A stretch of 64,000 nucleotides of DNA from Echinicola shivajiensis (GCF_018642165.1 NZ_JAHHZM010000005.1:124001-188000), one strand, 5' to 3'. Counted from the first letter of the stretch, positions 29,677 to 39,849 are shown. The notes: generated by a model from the letters alone, not told the origin. Numbers and translations: made by a program.

Positions 29677-32600
29677 ATGAAAAGAATTTTACTCACCCTA
29701 TGTATATTTGTTGGGCTGTTAGTGGAATTGTTTGCAGGAGTTAAACCTGTGTTCCATAAACTGACCACACAAGATGGGCTTTCGCACAGTACTGTCTATA
29801 GTATGGTACAAGACCATAAAGGCTATATATGGATAGGGACCAGGGAAGGGCTGAACAGGTATAATAGCTACGATCTAAAAACTTATTATAGCGAGGAAAA
29901 AGGAGGCAAAGGCTTAAGTGCGGATGAGGTTCTTTGCGTGGAAGCCGTGAATGGTGAGCGACTTTTTATAGGCACCTCTATTGGTTTAGACCGGTATGAT
30001 TACAATACAGACAGGATAGAAAACATTCATTACGGAGGAAAGCCTTTGGGCTATATCAAATATCTTTTTGAATCCAGTGATTCTCTTTTGTATGTCTGCT
30101 CTACGGATGGGCTATTTCTGGTAAATCAGAAGAATGAGGTAAGCAAATTGAGACAAGAAGTCATCTTGGCCATCGCTGAGTATAAAAAAGACGTGTTTTG
30201 GTTGATGACAGTAGAAGGGGTATATCTGGTAAACAAGCAAGGGGAAACGATTAAGGAATATCCTGATTTCAGGCCCAATAGACTGACCAGAAATAATTTT
30301 TATTCCATGTTTAAAGATAGCCAAGGTACGATGTGGCTGGGCGCAAAGGAAGGGGTTTTCCGTTATTCTCCCAAAAGGGATGCATTTGAGAAAATTAGTG
30401 CCTCATCTGCCGTTCAGGATATTTCCTTGGTCAGGGCCATCAGCGAAGATGATCAAAACAGACTATGGCTAGGTACTGAAAACGGGCTTTATATTTATGA
30501 TCAGAAGCATGGTGATTTTGAGCATTATTCCCAATCATTTGATCAGTCTCCCTATGCCTTAAGTGATCAATCTGTGTATTGTATTTACAAAAGCCGGGAA
30601 AGTATCATGTGGATGGGAACCTATTTTGGGGGTGTTAATTTTGTAAAATTAAACGATACAGGTTTTGTCAAACTAGTTGCTGATGGAGGTAAGTCTGCTT
30701 TGGGCGGTAAAGCTGTCAGCCAAATCATGGAAGACCGGAAGGGTAATTTGTGGATTGGCTCGGAAGATGTAGGGGTGACCGTTTGGGACAGCAAGCGAGA
30801 AAACTTCAGCTATTTAAAGCACAAGAAAGGTAAGGTCAGCATCAGTGGAAATAATGTCCACGCCATAGAGGAAGATGATGCAGGGAATATTTGGATAGGA
30901 ACTTTTCTTGAAGGAATTAACCGATATGATCCTTCAACCGGGAATTTTAAGGTTTATAAACATAGACCTCGCAAGCCCGGTTCGATATCCCATAACAATG
31001 TGTTTTCTTTAATGAAGGATTCGAAAGGCAAAATATGGGCGGGAACCTGGGGAGGAATCAATATATATGATAAAGAAAGCGATAGTTTCCATTTGTTTAA
31101 ACCCCATCAAATAGGTCAGAAATTTATCTATGATATGATCGAAGATGACCAAGGGATATTTTGGATTTGTACTCGAAATCATGGGATTTATAGATATGAT
31201 TCCAATAGGGATAGCCTGACTTGGTTTAATAAGGATTTACCCAATAATCATGGATTGACGGCCAATAAAGTGATCAGTGCATTTCAGGACTCAAAAGAAA
31301 GAATTTGGTTTGGTACTTTAAATGGGGGGCTATTAAGATGGGATGATGCAGAACAAAAGTTTATCACCTATACAAAGGATGATGGCCTGCCCAATAATAA
31401 TGTTTATGGGATTTTGGAAGATAGGAGTGGAGCCCTTTGGATGAGTACAAATAAGGGACTTACGGTATTAAGGCCCGAAACTGGGGAGTTTGTCACTTAC
31501 GATAAATCAAAGGGCTTGCAGGATGTGCAATTTAACTTTAAGTCCAGTTATCAGGACAAAGAAGGTAGGATGTATTTCGGAACAGTAAATGGTCTCTATC
31601 ATTTTCATCCTGACAGTATTAGGGCTGTGAATATTCCTCCCAGCGTACACTTTACGGAGATGAAGCTGTTCAACAAACCTTTACAGGTAGGGGGAAGTGA
31701 GAGGATACTGGAAGCGCAGATCGATGAGACGGAATACATCCAACTTAATTATAGCCAAAATGTGATCACATTTGATTTTGTGGCGACCAATTATTTTTCA
31801 CCAGGAAAGAATGCCTATTCCTACTACTTGGAGGGCTTTGAAAAGACCTGGAATAAGCCAGCGGAGCAGAATTCGGCCACTTATACCAATCTTTCACCCG
31901 GAGATTATGTCTTTCATGTGAAGGCTGCCAATCCAAATGGAGTATGGTCTGGAGAAAGAAAAATCCGATTAACTGTGACACCACCCTTTTGGTTAACTAT
32001 ATGGGCAAAACTGTTTTATTTGCTTTTGGTGATCGCTGTGATATATGGTTATAAAATATATCTAAGTAGGAGAAGCAAGGAAAAGGTGGCTTATCAGTTG
32101 GAAAAGGTTGAAAAGGATAAGATGAGGGAATTGCACCAACATAAGCTCAATTTCTTCACCTATATATCACATGAATTTAAGACGCCATTGACATTAATTA
32201 TTGCTGCCATTGACAAGTTCTTGGAAAATAGCCAGAAAGACAGTATTGAAAATCAAGATTTTAAATTGATCAAAAGGAACGCAGGAAGGTTACATTTTTT
32301 GATTGAGCAACTTATGGACTTTAGAAAGACAGAATCAGATCATACCTGTCTGAAACCCAGGCAAGGAGATATTGTTTTGTTTCTGAAAGATACTTTTAAT
32401 GCATTTATTCCTTTGTATAATAAGAAGAACATTTCGTTTAATTTTCAGGCCGACAGAGAGAAAAAAGAAATTCTGTTTGATGCGGATAAGGTTGAGAAAA
32501 TCATCACCAACTTGGTCTCGAATGCCATTAAAAACACCCCGGAATTTGGTGAGATCAATATGAGTGTAAGTATGGTTTCTTCAAAAGATAAAGAAGATTC

Positions 32601-33750
32601 CATACAAATTCAATTGGAAGATAATGGGAGAGGCTTGTCTAAGGAGGATAGGGACAAAATATTCCTGCCATTCTATCAAGCAGAGCACAATAAACCGAAC
32701 AGTTCAGGTTCAGGAATTGGCCTAGCTTTGGTCGGCAGTCTTGCAAAGTATTTGGGAGGAAGTATTGAAGCGGAGATTATGGAAGAAGAAGGAACACGTT
32801 TTACCATTTTGTTGCCGATTAATATCAAAACCAATGAAGAGGAAAATTACAAAAAAGTCATCGGAAATAAGTCATTGTTAATAGATGAGGATCTTTATGA
32901 AATCAATGAAAACGAAGAGGTAGACCAATCTGTTGAGAAAGAGGATCAAGTTATTTTTGATATGATGATCGTGGAGGATAATGAGGAGATGCGAAAGTTT
33001 CTTGTTGATTATTTTTCCAAATATTATAAGATCATTTCAGCAAAAGATGGACTTTCTGCATTGGGAAAAATCAAGAAAAATGTGCCTGATGTGATTATCT
33101 CAGATGTAGTAATGCCTCAGATGGGCGGAGTGGAATTGTGTGAAGTTATTAAGAGTAATATCGATACCAGTCATATTCCTTTTATTTTACTTACGGCCAA
33201 ATCGACTTTTGAAAATAAAATGGAAGGCCTTGGGATCGGTGCAGATGCTTATTTGCCCAAACCTTTCAACTTGCAGGAATTAAGGCTGATTGTTAAGAAT
33301 ACATTGGAATCCAGAAATAGTCTGAAACAACATTTTCTAAAGTTTGGAAGCATAGATAATTATGAAAAACCAGTTAATAATAAAGATCACGAATTTTTGA
33401 AAAAACTGATTGAGATTGTGCACCTAAATCTGGAAGACCCTTCTTTTAATATTACCAGTTTCAGCAAGGAAGCAGGAGTAAGCAGAACCCTACTTCATAT
33501 GAAATTGAAAAAACTGGTCAACTTAAGCGCAACAGAATTTGTGAAGGCTATCCGTTTAAAAAGATCAACCATTTTATTGCTTGAGGACAAGAATGTTTCT
33601 GAAGTAGCTTATGCGGTAGGCTTCAGTGATCCCAATTATTTCAGTAGGACATTTAAGGAAAAGTATGGAGTTCCACCATCTGGCTATAAAGAAGGTTATA
33701 AACCGATCGATAATAATTTGAGTGACTTCCATGCATTTGTACAAAATTAA
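29677..33750 (+). CDS. hybrid two-component system regulator (sensor propeller, kinase, receiver, AraC)
   Basis: 1357-residue one-protein signalling system that probably induces this locus when its oligosaccharide binds in the periplasm. A signal peptide (about 1-20) is followed by two-component-regulator propeller repeats (motifs such as GYIWIGTREGLNRYN) to about 690 and a Y_Y_Y domain to about 770. One membrane helix lies at about 775-795. The histidine kinase has His832 in ISHEFKTPL and ATP-binding boxes NLVSNAIKN, DNGRG and GSGIGLALV. The receiver domain (about 1090-1205) has phospho-acceptor Asp1143 in SDVVMP. The C-terminus is an AraC-type helix-turn-helix (about 1245-1345, VAYAVGFSDPNYFSRTFKEKYG). 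The gene sits among the sulfatases, the usual arrangement for locus-specific control. Confidence 0.97.
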   Translation: MKRILLTLCIFVGLLVELFAGVKPVFHKLTTQDGLSHSTVYSMVQDHKGYIWIGTREGLNRYNSYDLKTYYSEEKGGKGLSADEVLCVEAVNGERLFIGTSIGLDRYDYNTDRIENIHYGGKPLGYIKYLFESSDSLLYVCSTDGLFLVNQKNEVSKLRQEVILAIAEYKKDVFWLMTVEGVYLVNKQGETIKEYPDFRPNRLTRNNFYSMFKDSQGTMWLGAKEGVFRYSPKRDAFEKISASSAVQDISLVRAISEDDQNRLWLGTENGLYIYDQKHGDFEHYSQSFDQSPYALSDQSVYCIYKSRESIMWMGTYFGGVNFVKLNDTGFVKLVADGGKSALGGKAVSQIMEDRKGNLWIGSEDVGVTVWDSKRENFSYLKHKKGKVSISGNNVHAIEEDDAGNIWIGTFLEGINRYDPSTGNFKVYKHRPRKPGSISHNNVFSLMKDSKGKIWAGTWGGINIYDKESDSFHLFKPHQIGQKFIYDMIEDDQGIFWICTRNHGIYRYDSNRDSLTWFNKDLPNNHGLTANKVISAFQDSKERIWFGTLNGGLLRWDDAEQKFITYTKDDGLPNNNVYGILEDRSGALWMSTNKGLTVLRPETGEFVTYDKSKGLQDVQFNFKSSYQDKEGRMYFGTVNGLYHFHPDSIRAVNIPPSVHFTEMKLFNKPLQVGGSERILEAQIDETEYIQLNYSQNVITFDFVATNYFSPGKNAYSYYLEGFEKTWNKPAEQNSATYTNLSPGDYVFHVKAANPNGVWSGERKIRLTVTPPFWLTIWAKLFYLLLVIAVIYGYKIYLSRRSKEKVAYQLEKVEKDKMRELHQHKLNFFTYISHEFKTPLTLIIAAIDKFLENSQKDSIENQDFKLIKRNAGRLHFLIEQLMDFRKTESDHTCLKPRQGDIVLFLKDTFNAFIPLYNKKNISFNFQADREKKEILFDADKVEKIITNLVSNAIKNTPEFGEINMSVSMVSSKDKEDSIQIQLEDNGRGLSKEDRDKIFLPFYQAEHNKPNSSGSGIGLALVGSLAKYLGGSIEAEIMEEEGTRFTILLPINIKTNEEENYKKVIGNKSLLIDEDLYEINENEEVDQSVEKEDQVIFDMMIVEDNEEMRKFLVDYFSKYYKIISAKDGLSALGKIKKNVPDVIISDVVMPQMGGVELCEVIKSNIDTSHIPFILLTAKSTFENKMEGLGIGADAYLPKPFNLQELRLIVKNTLESRNSLKQHFLKFGSIDNYEKPVNNKDHEFLKKLIEIVHLNLEDPSFNITSFSKEAGVSRTLLHMKLKKLVNLSATEFVKAIRLKRSTILLLEDKNVSEVAYAVGFSDPNYFSRTFKEKYGVPPSGYKEGYKPIDNNLSDFHAFVQN

Positions 33751-33785
33751 CCAATAATAATACTTCAACATCAATTTGATTTTTA

Positions 33786-35228
33786 ATGATTACCAAAAAT
33801 AAATTAAGACAAAGGCCAGTGAAAATCATGTTTGTAATGACCGCTTTTTTCATGGTCGCTTTATTTTCGTCCGTGAGTTATGGTCAAGAGCGTCCCAATA
33901 TTATCCTGATATTGGCAGATGATTTAGGATATGGAGATGTGGGCTTTAACGGTAGTGAAATTCCCACTCCCCGAATCGATGATTTGGCTTCTAGGGGTAT
34001 CATAATGGATAGATATTATGTAGCTCCGGTATGTTCTCCTACCCGTGCTGGTCTAATGACAGGCAGGTATCCCGACCGCTATGGGTTAAGAGAAACGGTC
34101 ATTCCTCCCTGGCGAGATTTTGGAGTGGATACTGCAGAGGTCTTTTTGCCAGAGATCCTGGAAAAGGCAGGCTATAAGCACCGGGCAATGATTGGGAAAT
34201 GGCATTTGGGGCATTCAAAGCTAGCCTATCACCCGCTCAATAGGGGCTTTACCCATTTTTATGGTCATTATAATGGGGCCATCGATTATTTTACCCATGA
34301 AAGAGAAGGAGAACTTGACTGGCATGATGACTTCGCACCTTCTTATGACAAGGGCTATGCCACCGATTTATTGGCAGATGAGGCTGTGTCCTGTATAAAG
34401 GAATACAATGATGGTGAAGCACCTTTCTTCATGTATGTAGCCTTCAATGCGCCTCATGGGCCATTACAGGCGAAAGAAGAGGATTTGGTAGCAAGTGGTT
34501 TTGATAAAAGTTTGCCCAAGTTTTCTACCAATAAGGGTTATGGTGAATTGGGCCGAGGAAATACCAAAAAACAGACCTATGAGGCGATGGTAAGGGCATT
34601 GGATAGAGGAATAGGGCAAATTATGGATGCCCTGACTGAAGAGGGAATTCTGAAAAATACCATTGTGATCTTTCATAGTGACAATGGTCCAGCTCCAGGT
34701 GAAGGCGGTACTGCTGGAAATCTCAGGGGGCACAAGTTTCAAGAGTGGGAAGGAGGCGTGCGCGTGCCTGCTGTGATATACTGGAAGGAGAAGTTTGATG
34801 GAGGTAGAAAAATCGATCAGGTGATGGGCTTTGTGGATATGCTTCCCACATTAGCAGAATTGGCAGGATATCAGGGCGAAATGAAGAGGGATTTGGACGG
34901 GCTGAGCATGGTGCCGGTGTTAGAGGGTAAGGAGGAACATATTGAGCGGAATTTTTACCTGGGCTGTGGGGCAATGGTCAACCAAAACTGGAAGCTGGTA
35001 ATGGAAAGTGGGGGCAATCCAGGTATGGAGCTAAAAGAAGATATATTGTTCAACCTGCAAAATGATCCCTACGAAACCAAAAATGTGAAAGGAGTCTACG
35101 AAGACAGCTTTTTGAAAATGAAATCATTGATCCAAAAGTATGAGGAGATCCAAGCAGAGGTAAGCGTCCCTCCCTATCATGTAGGCAAAAAAGGTTTCAA
35201 GGCACCAAAGGAATGGAAGATTCAGTAA
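33786..35228 (+). CDS. S1-family sulfatase (CSPTR)
   Basis: 480 residues with a type I signal (cleavage near SYGQ, residue 34). Asp45-Asp46 (LADDLG), catalytic Cys83 in CSPTR followed by AGLMTGRYPDRYG, GKWHLGH, FNAPHGPL and HSDNGP are intact. The text of the motifs (VCSPTRAGLMTGRYP) is that of a classic arylsulfatase. It begins 35 bases after the regulator stop, so it may be co-transcribed with it. Confidence 0.94.
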   Translation: MITKNKLRQRPVKIMFVMTAFFMVALFSSVSYGQERPNIILILADDLGYGDVGFNGSEIPTPRIDDLASRGIIMDRYYVAPVCSPTRAGLMTGRYPDRYGLRETVIPPWRDFGVDTAEVFLPEILEKAGYKHRAMIGKWHLGHSKLAYHPLNRGFTHFYGHYNGAIDYFTHEREGELDWHDDFAPSYDKGYATDLLADEAVSCIKEYNDGEAPFFMYVAFNAPHGPLQAKEEDLVASGFDKSLPKFSTNKGYGELGRGNTKKQTYEAMVRALDRGIGQIMDALTEEGILKNTIVIFHSDNGPAPGEGGTAGNLRGHKFQEWEGGVRVPAVIYWKEKFDGGRKIDQVMGFVDMLPTLAELAGYQGEMKRDLDGLSMVPVLEGKEEHIERNFYLGCGAMVNQNWKLVMESGGNPGMELKEDILFNLQNDPYETKNVKGVYEDSFLKMKSLIQKYEEIQAEVSVPPYHVGKKGFKAPKEWKIQ

Positions 35229-35352
35229 TGTGAGTTGATTGAAATATGATCCTTCCTTGTCTTTGAACTGGGATACTTTAAAAATCAATTTGTTTGTGAT
35301 GAATAGGTGACAGGTGAATCTAGTTCGTCCAATTTTAAATTTAATTTACAGC

Positions 35353-36789
35353 ATGGCTATTTGGAGAAGTATAATTGCAGGAATAATTTCTTTATCCTTA
35401 CTACTTTTTTGTTTTTCGTATTCCTTTGGTATGGGGAATAAAACAAGGTGGCCGGATCAAAAGCCCGTAAATATTATTCTTATTATGGCGGATGATTTAG
35501 GCTGGGGTGAGCTAGGTTGCTATGGCAATACCTTTAATGAAACGCCTAATTTGGATGGGATGGCCCAAAATGGATTGCAATTCACCCATGCCTATGCTGC
35601 AGCACCCGTTTGTTCTCCAACCCGTGCCAGCTTGATGACAGGACAGTATCCTGCAAGGGTAGGCATTACCGATTTCCTTGCGCCAAAGTCCGAACGGTTT
35701 TTGGACCCAAAGCAATATGTTACGATGAATGAAGCATTGAATATGGAGGGGTACCAAACTGGAATAATCGGTAAATGGCATTTGGAGACCAATTTTATAA
35801 GTGGACTCGGAGGACCTCAAAATCATGGATTTGATGAAGTCATCGCAACGGAGACGAAATATATTGCAGATGGGGATTATTTTGCCCCGTATGATAAAAT
35901 AGAAAGCCTAAAAGGGGAAGAAGGGGAGTTTTTGGCAGACAGGTTGGCCAATGAAGCAGAAAAATTTATTGAGCGGAACAAAGAGAAACCATTCTTTTTG
36001 TATTTGTCACATTATAGTGTGCATACAACCTTGGACGCTCCAGCGTCAACTGTAAAAAAGTACAAGCGAAAATTTGATGAGAAATATGGAGCGGGGATGG
36101 CCGATAAATTATTTGAAAATCAGCCAAGAAATAGGCATCGATCCAAACATCTGGACAATCCATATTTGGCAGCAATGCTTGAACATCTGGACCATGGTGT
36201 TGGAAGGATATTGAGAAAATTGGAAGCTTGTGGTATTGCAGAAAACACCTTGGTAATCTTCTTTTCAGATAACGGAGGGGCCGGCAATGTGGCCAATAAT
36301 GGTGGATTGAGGGCCAACAAAACTTGGCTGTATGAAGGAGGTATCAGGGAGCCTCTTTTGATGTATTGGCCTGGGAAGATAGAAGGGGGAAGGGTGAGTA
36401 ATGTGCCAGTTTCAAGTATTGATTTTTACCCTACCTTTTTTAATTTGGCAAAGGGGAAGCGGAAGAAAAAGACAAATTTAGATGGAATTGATCTATCGGA
36501 ATTAATTATCAATGGAAAAAAGCCAGGTGATAGACCATTGTTTTGGCATTACCCGAGTGAAACCGGAAATTGGGAGAATAGGATGGCAAGTGCTGTCCAA
36601 TATAGAGGCTTTAAGCTGCTTGAATTTTATGAGGATGGAAGGTTAGAGCTTTATGATCTGAGCCAAGATAAAGCAGAGAGAGAGAACCTGGTAGATGCCA
36701 TGCCCCTAAAGGTAGATGACCTTTATGGTATGCTTGAAAAATGGAAAACAGAAGTGAAGGCTGAAATCCCAGTTATTCAAAAAAAGTAA
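35353..36789 (+). CDS. S1-family sulfatase (CSPTR)
   Basis: 478 residues from the ATG at 35353, which begins a normal signal peptide (to about residue 26); the in-frame GTG at 35314 adds 13 residues without improving it. Asp47-Asp48 (MADDLGWGELGCYG), catalytic Cys87 in CSPTR followed by ASLMTGQYPARVG, GKWHLE, SHYSVHTTL and FSDNGG are present. It differs enough from the other six sulfatases in the window to suggest a different sulfate position. The GH43-like gene starts 12 bases later. Confidence 0.94.
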   Translation: MAIWRSIIAGIISLSLLLFCFSYSFGMGNKTRWPDQKPVNIILIMADDLGWGELGCYGNTFNETPNLDGMAQNGLQFTHAYAAAPVCSPTRASLMTGQYPARVGITDFLAPKSERFLDPKQYVTMNEALNMEGYQTGIIGKWHLETNFISGLGGPQNHGFDEVIATETKYIADGDYFAPYDKIESLKGEEGEFLADRLANEAEKFIERNKEKPFFLYLSHYSVHTTLDAPASTVKKYKRKFDEKYGAGMADKLFENQPRNRHRSKHLDNPYLAAMLEHLDHGVGRILRKLEACGIAENTLVIFFSDNGGAGNVANNGGLRANKTWLYEGGIREPLLMYWPGKIEGGRVSNVPVSSIDFYPTFFNLAKGKRKKKTNLDGIDLSELIINGKKPGDRPLFWHYPSETGNWENRMASAVQYRGFKLLEFYEDGRLELYDLSQDKAERENLVDAMPLKVDDLYGMLEKWKTEVKAEIPVIQKK

Positions 36790-36801
36790 CTTATAAAAAA
36801 T

Positions 36802-37812
36802 ATGATAAAGCAAGACATGAATGATTTTTATAATATTCTTGGAAAGCTCGTGTTGGGCGTATTGTTTTTTTTGAAATTATCAGAATTATATGCACAGGAG
36901 GAAAATGGTGAAGTCCTTCAAATGGCAGATCCCACCATTTTTTATCATGAAGGTATTTATTATTTGTATGGCACAGGAAGGGCCGATGAAGGATTTCAAG
37001 TTTACACATCCAATGATGCTAAGACGTGGTCGAGCCCAGCAGGAAAGCTTAAAGAAGGTTTTTGTCTCCATGAGGAGGATGTTTTTGGAGATCGAGGGTT
37101 TTGGGCACCACAAGTGTTTTTCGAAAAGGGAAAGTTTTATATGGCCTATACAGCCAATGAACATATTGCTTTGGCAGAAAGTGATAATCCCCTGGGCCCT
37201 TTTCGTCAGACAGTAAAGCAGGCCATTGAAGGTGATGGTAAGATGATAGATCCTTTTTTTTATAGGGACCAAAAAGGTAAGGCTTATTTGTACTTTGTAA
37301 AAGTAGCAAATGGAGGTAATAGGATTTATATGGCCGAAATGAAGGAAGACTTGAGTGGCATAAAGAGAGAAACTGTGAAGCTTTGCATTGAAGCTACCGA
37401 GCCTTGGGAGAACATGGAAAATGCAAACTGGACAGTGACAGAGGGACCTTCAGTCTTATTTCATAATGGATATTATTATTTGATATACAGTGCAAATGAC
37501 TTTAGAAGTAAACATTATGCCGTGGGAGTCTCTGTAAGTGAAAATCCAACGGGACCTTGGAAGAAGATGGATAACCAGCCAATGCTGAGTCAAGATTTAT
37601 TGGGCGTTCCCGGAACCGGTCATGGAGATTATTTTTCTGTTGGAGATGAATTATATTATGTGTTTCATACTCATAACTCTGCTGACCGTGTTGGACCAAG
37701 AAAGACGGCTTTGATCAAACAGGATTTTATCGGTCAAGATGGAGGAGTAGCTATGTTAAAGTGTTTGCAAAAAAGCTGGAGATATCTATACGAAATCAAT
37801 CTCTCTGAATAA
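36802..37812 (+). CDS. GH43-like five-bladed propeller glycosidase
   Basis: 336 residues with a signal peptide ending near LYAQ; ATG 36817 is an alternative start with a shorter N-terminus. It shows the three acidic positions of clan GH-F enzymes: Asp43 (MADPTIFY, base), Asp150 (IDPFFY, pKa modulator) and Glu214 (TEGPSVL, acid). Blade motifs such as YYLYGTG, KFYMAYTAN and GYYYLIYSAND fit the five-bladed propeller. Family members cleave arabinose, xylose or galactose side residues; this one's specificity cannot be read. It is the last gene of the sulfated-glycan locus. Confidence 0.85.
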   Translation: MIKQDMNDFYNILGKLVLGVLFFLKLSELYAQEENGEVLQMADPTIFYHEGIYYLYGTGRADEGFQVYTSNDAKTWSSPAGKLKEGFCLHEEDVFGDRGFWAPQVFFEKGKFYMAYTANEHIALAESDNPLGPFRQTVKQAIEGDGKMIDPFFYRDQKGKAYLYFVKVANGGNRIYMAEMKEDLSGIKRETVKLCIEATEPWENMENANWTVTEGPSVLFHNGYYYLIYSANDFRSKHYAVGVSVSENPTGPWKKMDNQPMLSQDLLGVPGTGHGDYFSVGDELYYVFHTHNSADRVGPRKTALIKQDFIGQDGGVAMLKCLQKSWRYLYEINLSE

Positions 37813-38305
37813 GTATAAGAATAGATTAGGAATTCAAAATGGGTTCAATTAAATATATGGCTAATCAAAATCGTGAAGGGATTTGGTATTTCTTTCTGTT
37901 AAATCTAATTTCTTTGACTGCTAAGGTATTCTAGTGCTATAGTTTTCCATGTTACATGATGTTGAAATCAGAATTCAATTATCCCACTATTGCCGTATGA
38001 GATAGGAACTAAAAAAGGGCGGTTTTTCCGCCCTGATTGGTTTTGTGCAATCTTTGCTGATTACTAGCTGATTTTTTTTGAACCGTTTTGTGAAGGATTT
38101 GGAAGTGGTTTTGACGTTGTTAACATAAATAAGTGAAAATAATAAATTAATATAATCGATTAAAGTAAACCAAAGGATTACTGAATTTTTGCTCATAATA
38201 GATGAAATGCAATTGATGGTTCGACTTAAACATTCTGTTGGTTGTAATAATGGCTTAAAAAAGGAACATGATTTAAATTTTCATCTCCAATTCTCTAATA
38301 GGCTC
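37813..38305. other. convergent intergenic region
   Basis: Nearly 500 AT-rich bases between the + strand GH43-like gene and the - strand SGNH genes. The only structure found is the G/C-rich hairpin at 38011-38033. No gene was seen. Confidence 0.6.
38011..38033 (-). terminator. intrinsic terminator for the SGNH genes
   Basis: GGGCGG and CCGCCC form a perfect stem with a 5-base loop. Six As lie on its left, which read as a T-run on the - strand, so it fits the end of the SGNH transcript. It may also stop + strand transcripts, with a weaker tail (GGTTTT). Confidence 0.85.
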
Positions 38306-39001
38306 TTAGTAAGTCGTGCGCAAAAAGTTATTATTAAGGTATTCAGCCCATAAAAAATAAGCCTCGGGTTTTAGGTGGATGCCATCTATGGTCAATTCTT
38401 TTTTAAGTTCTCCTGTTGGGGTGGACATGATTTTATTGATTTCGACGAAAGTAATGCCCCGATTCTTGCAGAGTATTTGAAGGTGGTGATTTAGTTTTAT
38501 GATAGATCCACCTTTGTTTTTTAGGTAATCATATTTTAACACCTCTTCATTTAGTGGTAAAATGGATTGTATATAAATCTTGGTTTGTGGTAACTGGTTT
38601 TTGAGCTTTTGAATGATTCTATTGTGGTTTTTGACTATTGTCTCTACAGGCAGCCCTCTGCCTAGGTCGTTTATGCCTATGCAAATGAACAAATGCTCAG
38701 GCTGTAGCGCAATGATATTGTCTAGCCTGGCCAATACACCGAAGGTATTGTCTCCTCCGATGCCTCGATTAGCAACAGTGAATTCTGGTAGCAATTCTTG
38801 CCACTCACCTTTTTCGGTAATACTGTTTCCAAGAAAGACAATATTGTGTTTGATAGGAGGGATTTGATTGTATAATTCCATTCTTTGTTGATAATACCAG
38901 TTGTGGTATGAACTATCAATTTTAATTGTTGTTTGGGCGATGCTGTTTGACCAGAAAAGTAGGAGGAATATGCTGATATATAGGGGAGCTAGTTGTCTCA
39001 T
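38306..39001 (-). CDS. SGNH/GDSL-family esterase
   Basis: 231 residues with a signal peptide ending near SIAQ (residue 23). Nucleophile Ser60 in FLGNSITE, block II Gly (NRGIGGD), block III Asn111 (GIND) and the Asp206/His209 pair in DGIHLKP are present. This family often removes acetyl groups from sugars in the periplasm. It starts 10 bases after the related SGNH gene and ends at a strong terminator, so the two form one transcript. Confidence 0.88.
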   Translation of the reverse strand: MRQLAPLYISIFLLLFWSNSIAQTTIKIDSSYHNWYYQQRMELYNQIPPIKHNIVFLGNSITEKGEWQELLPEFTVANRGIGGDNTFGVLARLDNIIALQPEHLFICIGINDLGRGLPVETIVKNHNRIIQKLKNQLPQTKIYIQSILPLNEEVLKYDYLKNKGGSIIKLNHHLQILCKNRGITFVEINKIMSTPTGELKKELTIDGIHLKPEAYFLWAEYLNNNFLRTTY

Positions 39002-39011
39002 ATGTAGGTGT

Positions 39012-39767
39012 TCAGTTGGTTAATAATCCATTTTCTTTTAAAAATTGGGCCCAATGGTAGTAGGCAATCGGTTTAAGGTGAATGCCGTCACTGGTTAAGT
39101 TCTTTTTTAGGTTTTTTGTTTCATCCTCAAAAACTGGCCATAAGTCGATATAGGATACTTCAGGGTAGGATGCTGTTAGCTTTTTCAGTTGATGGTTTAG
39201 GGTTTTGATGTTTTCGTTAGTGACTTTTGAAAAAGATGCCGGTATCAGTTCTTTGTTTATGGGCAAAACACTTTGGATGTATAATTTCGTGGTGTTTTTG
39301 TCTGACAAGGTTAATCGAATGATTTTCTCATAGTTTTTAAGAATTAGAGGAATTGGAATTTCTCGTTTGAGGTCATTGACCCCAATCAACAGAAAGATCT
39401 TTTCAGGCGAGGTCTCTAATAGGTCCTTATATCTGGCAAGAACTCCGAAAGAAATGTCACCGGATATACCCCGGTTTGCAACTGGTAGTCCTGGTAAAAC
39501 ATCTGTCCAATCTCCCGCTTCCGTGATGCTGTTCCCAAGAAAGATGATAGGAGATGGTTTGCTTGGAAGTGATGAAAAGAAATTGATCCTATCCATATAG
39601 TGCCCATTGGCAAAGCTGGAGTCAATCGATGTTTGAGCTGATGATGTCCCATGTAGCCTCATGATGAAGATGGCCGTTGCTAGAAGGAATATAATGGATT
39701 TTGAATATGTAGTGCTCCCTGGATGTAGTTTTCTATGGAGCATAAAAGTAAATGGATATTTGCACAT
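39012..39767 (-). CDS. SGNH/GDSL-family esterase, paralog of the next gene
   Basis: 251 residues; a start at 39743 (MLHRKLHPG) would shorten the long N-terminus before the hydrophobic segment (SIIFLLATAIFIM) and is equally possible. The catalytic set is intact: Ser80 (FLGNSITE), NRGISGD, Asn131 (GVND) and Asp227/His230 (DGIHLKP). It matches the SGNH esterase at 38306 along its length, including PVANRGISGDISFGVLAR against TVANRGIGGDNTFGVLAR, so they arose by duplication. It is probably a periplasmic deacetylase. An AT-rich inverted repeat lies just upstream. Confidence 0.88.
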   Translation of the reverse strand: MCKYPFTFMLHRKLHPGSTTYSKSIIFLLATAIFIMRLHGTSSAQTSIDSSFANGHYMDRINFFSSLPSKPSPIIFLGNSITEAGDWTDVLPGLPVANRGISGDISFGVLARYKDLLETSPEKIFLLIGVNDLKREIPIPLILKNYEKIIRLTLSDKNTTKLYIQSVLPINKELIPASFSKVTNENIKTLNHQLKKLTASYPEVSYIDLWPVFEDETKNLKKNLTSDGIHLKPIAYYHWAQFLKENGLLTN

Positions 39768-39772
39768 GTTTT

Positions 39773-39821
39773 TTAATAATTTTATTATTTCGTTAATATT
39801 AGTAAATAAAATTATTAATTA
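39773..39821. promoter_or_regulatory. AT-rich inverted repeat, candidate ROK operator
   Basis: TTAATAATTTTATT (39773-39786) and its perfect inverted copy AATAAAATTATTAA (39805-39818) are separated by 18 bases. The 10-mer TTATTAATTA at 39812-39821 is shared with two other promoter regions of this locus. It lies between the ROK gene and the two SGNH genes. The repeat is seen; binding by the ROK protein is inferred. Confidence 0.45.
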
Positions 39822-39849
39822 TAGGGTAAATGACTAAAATATGAATTAT

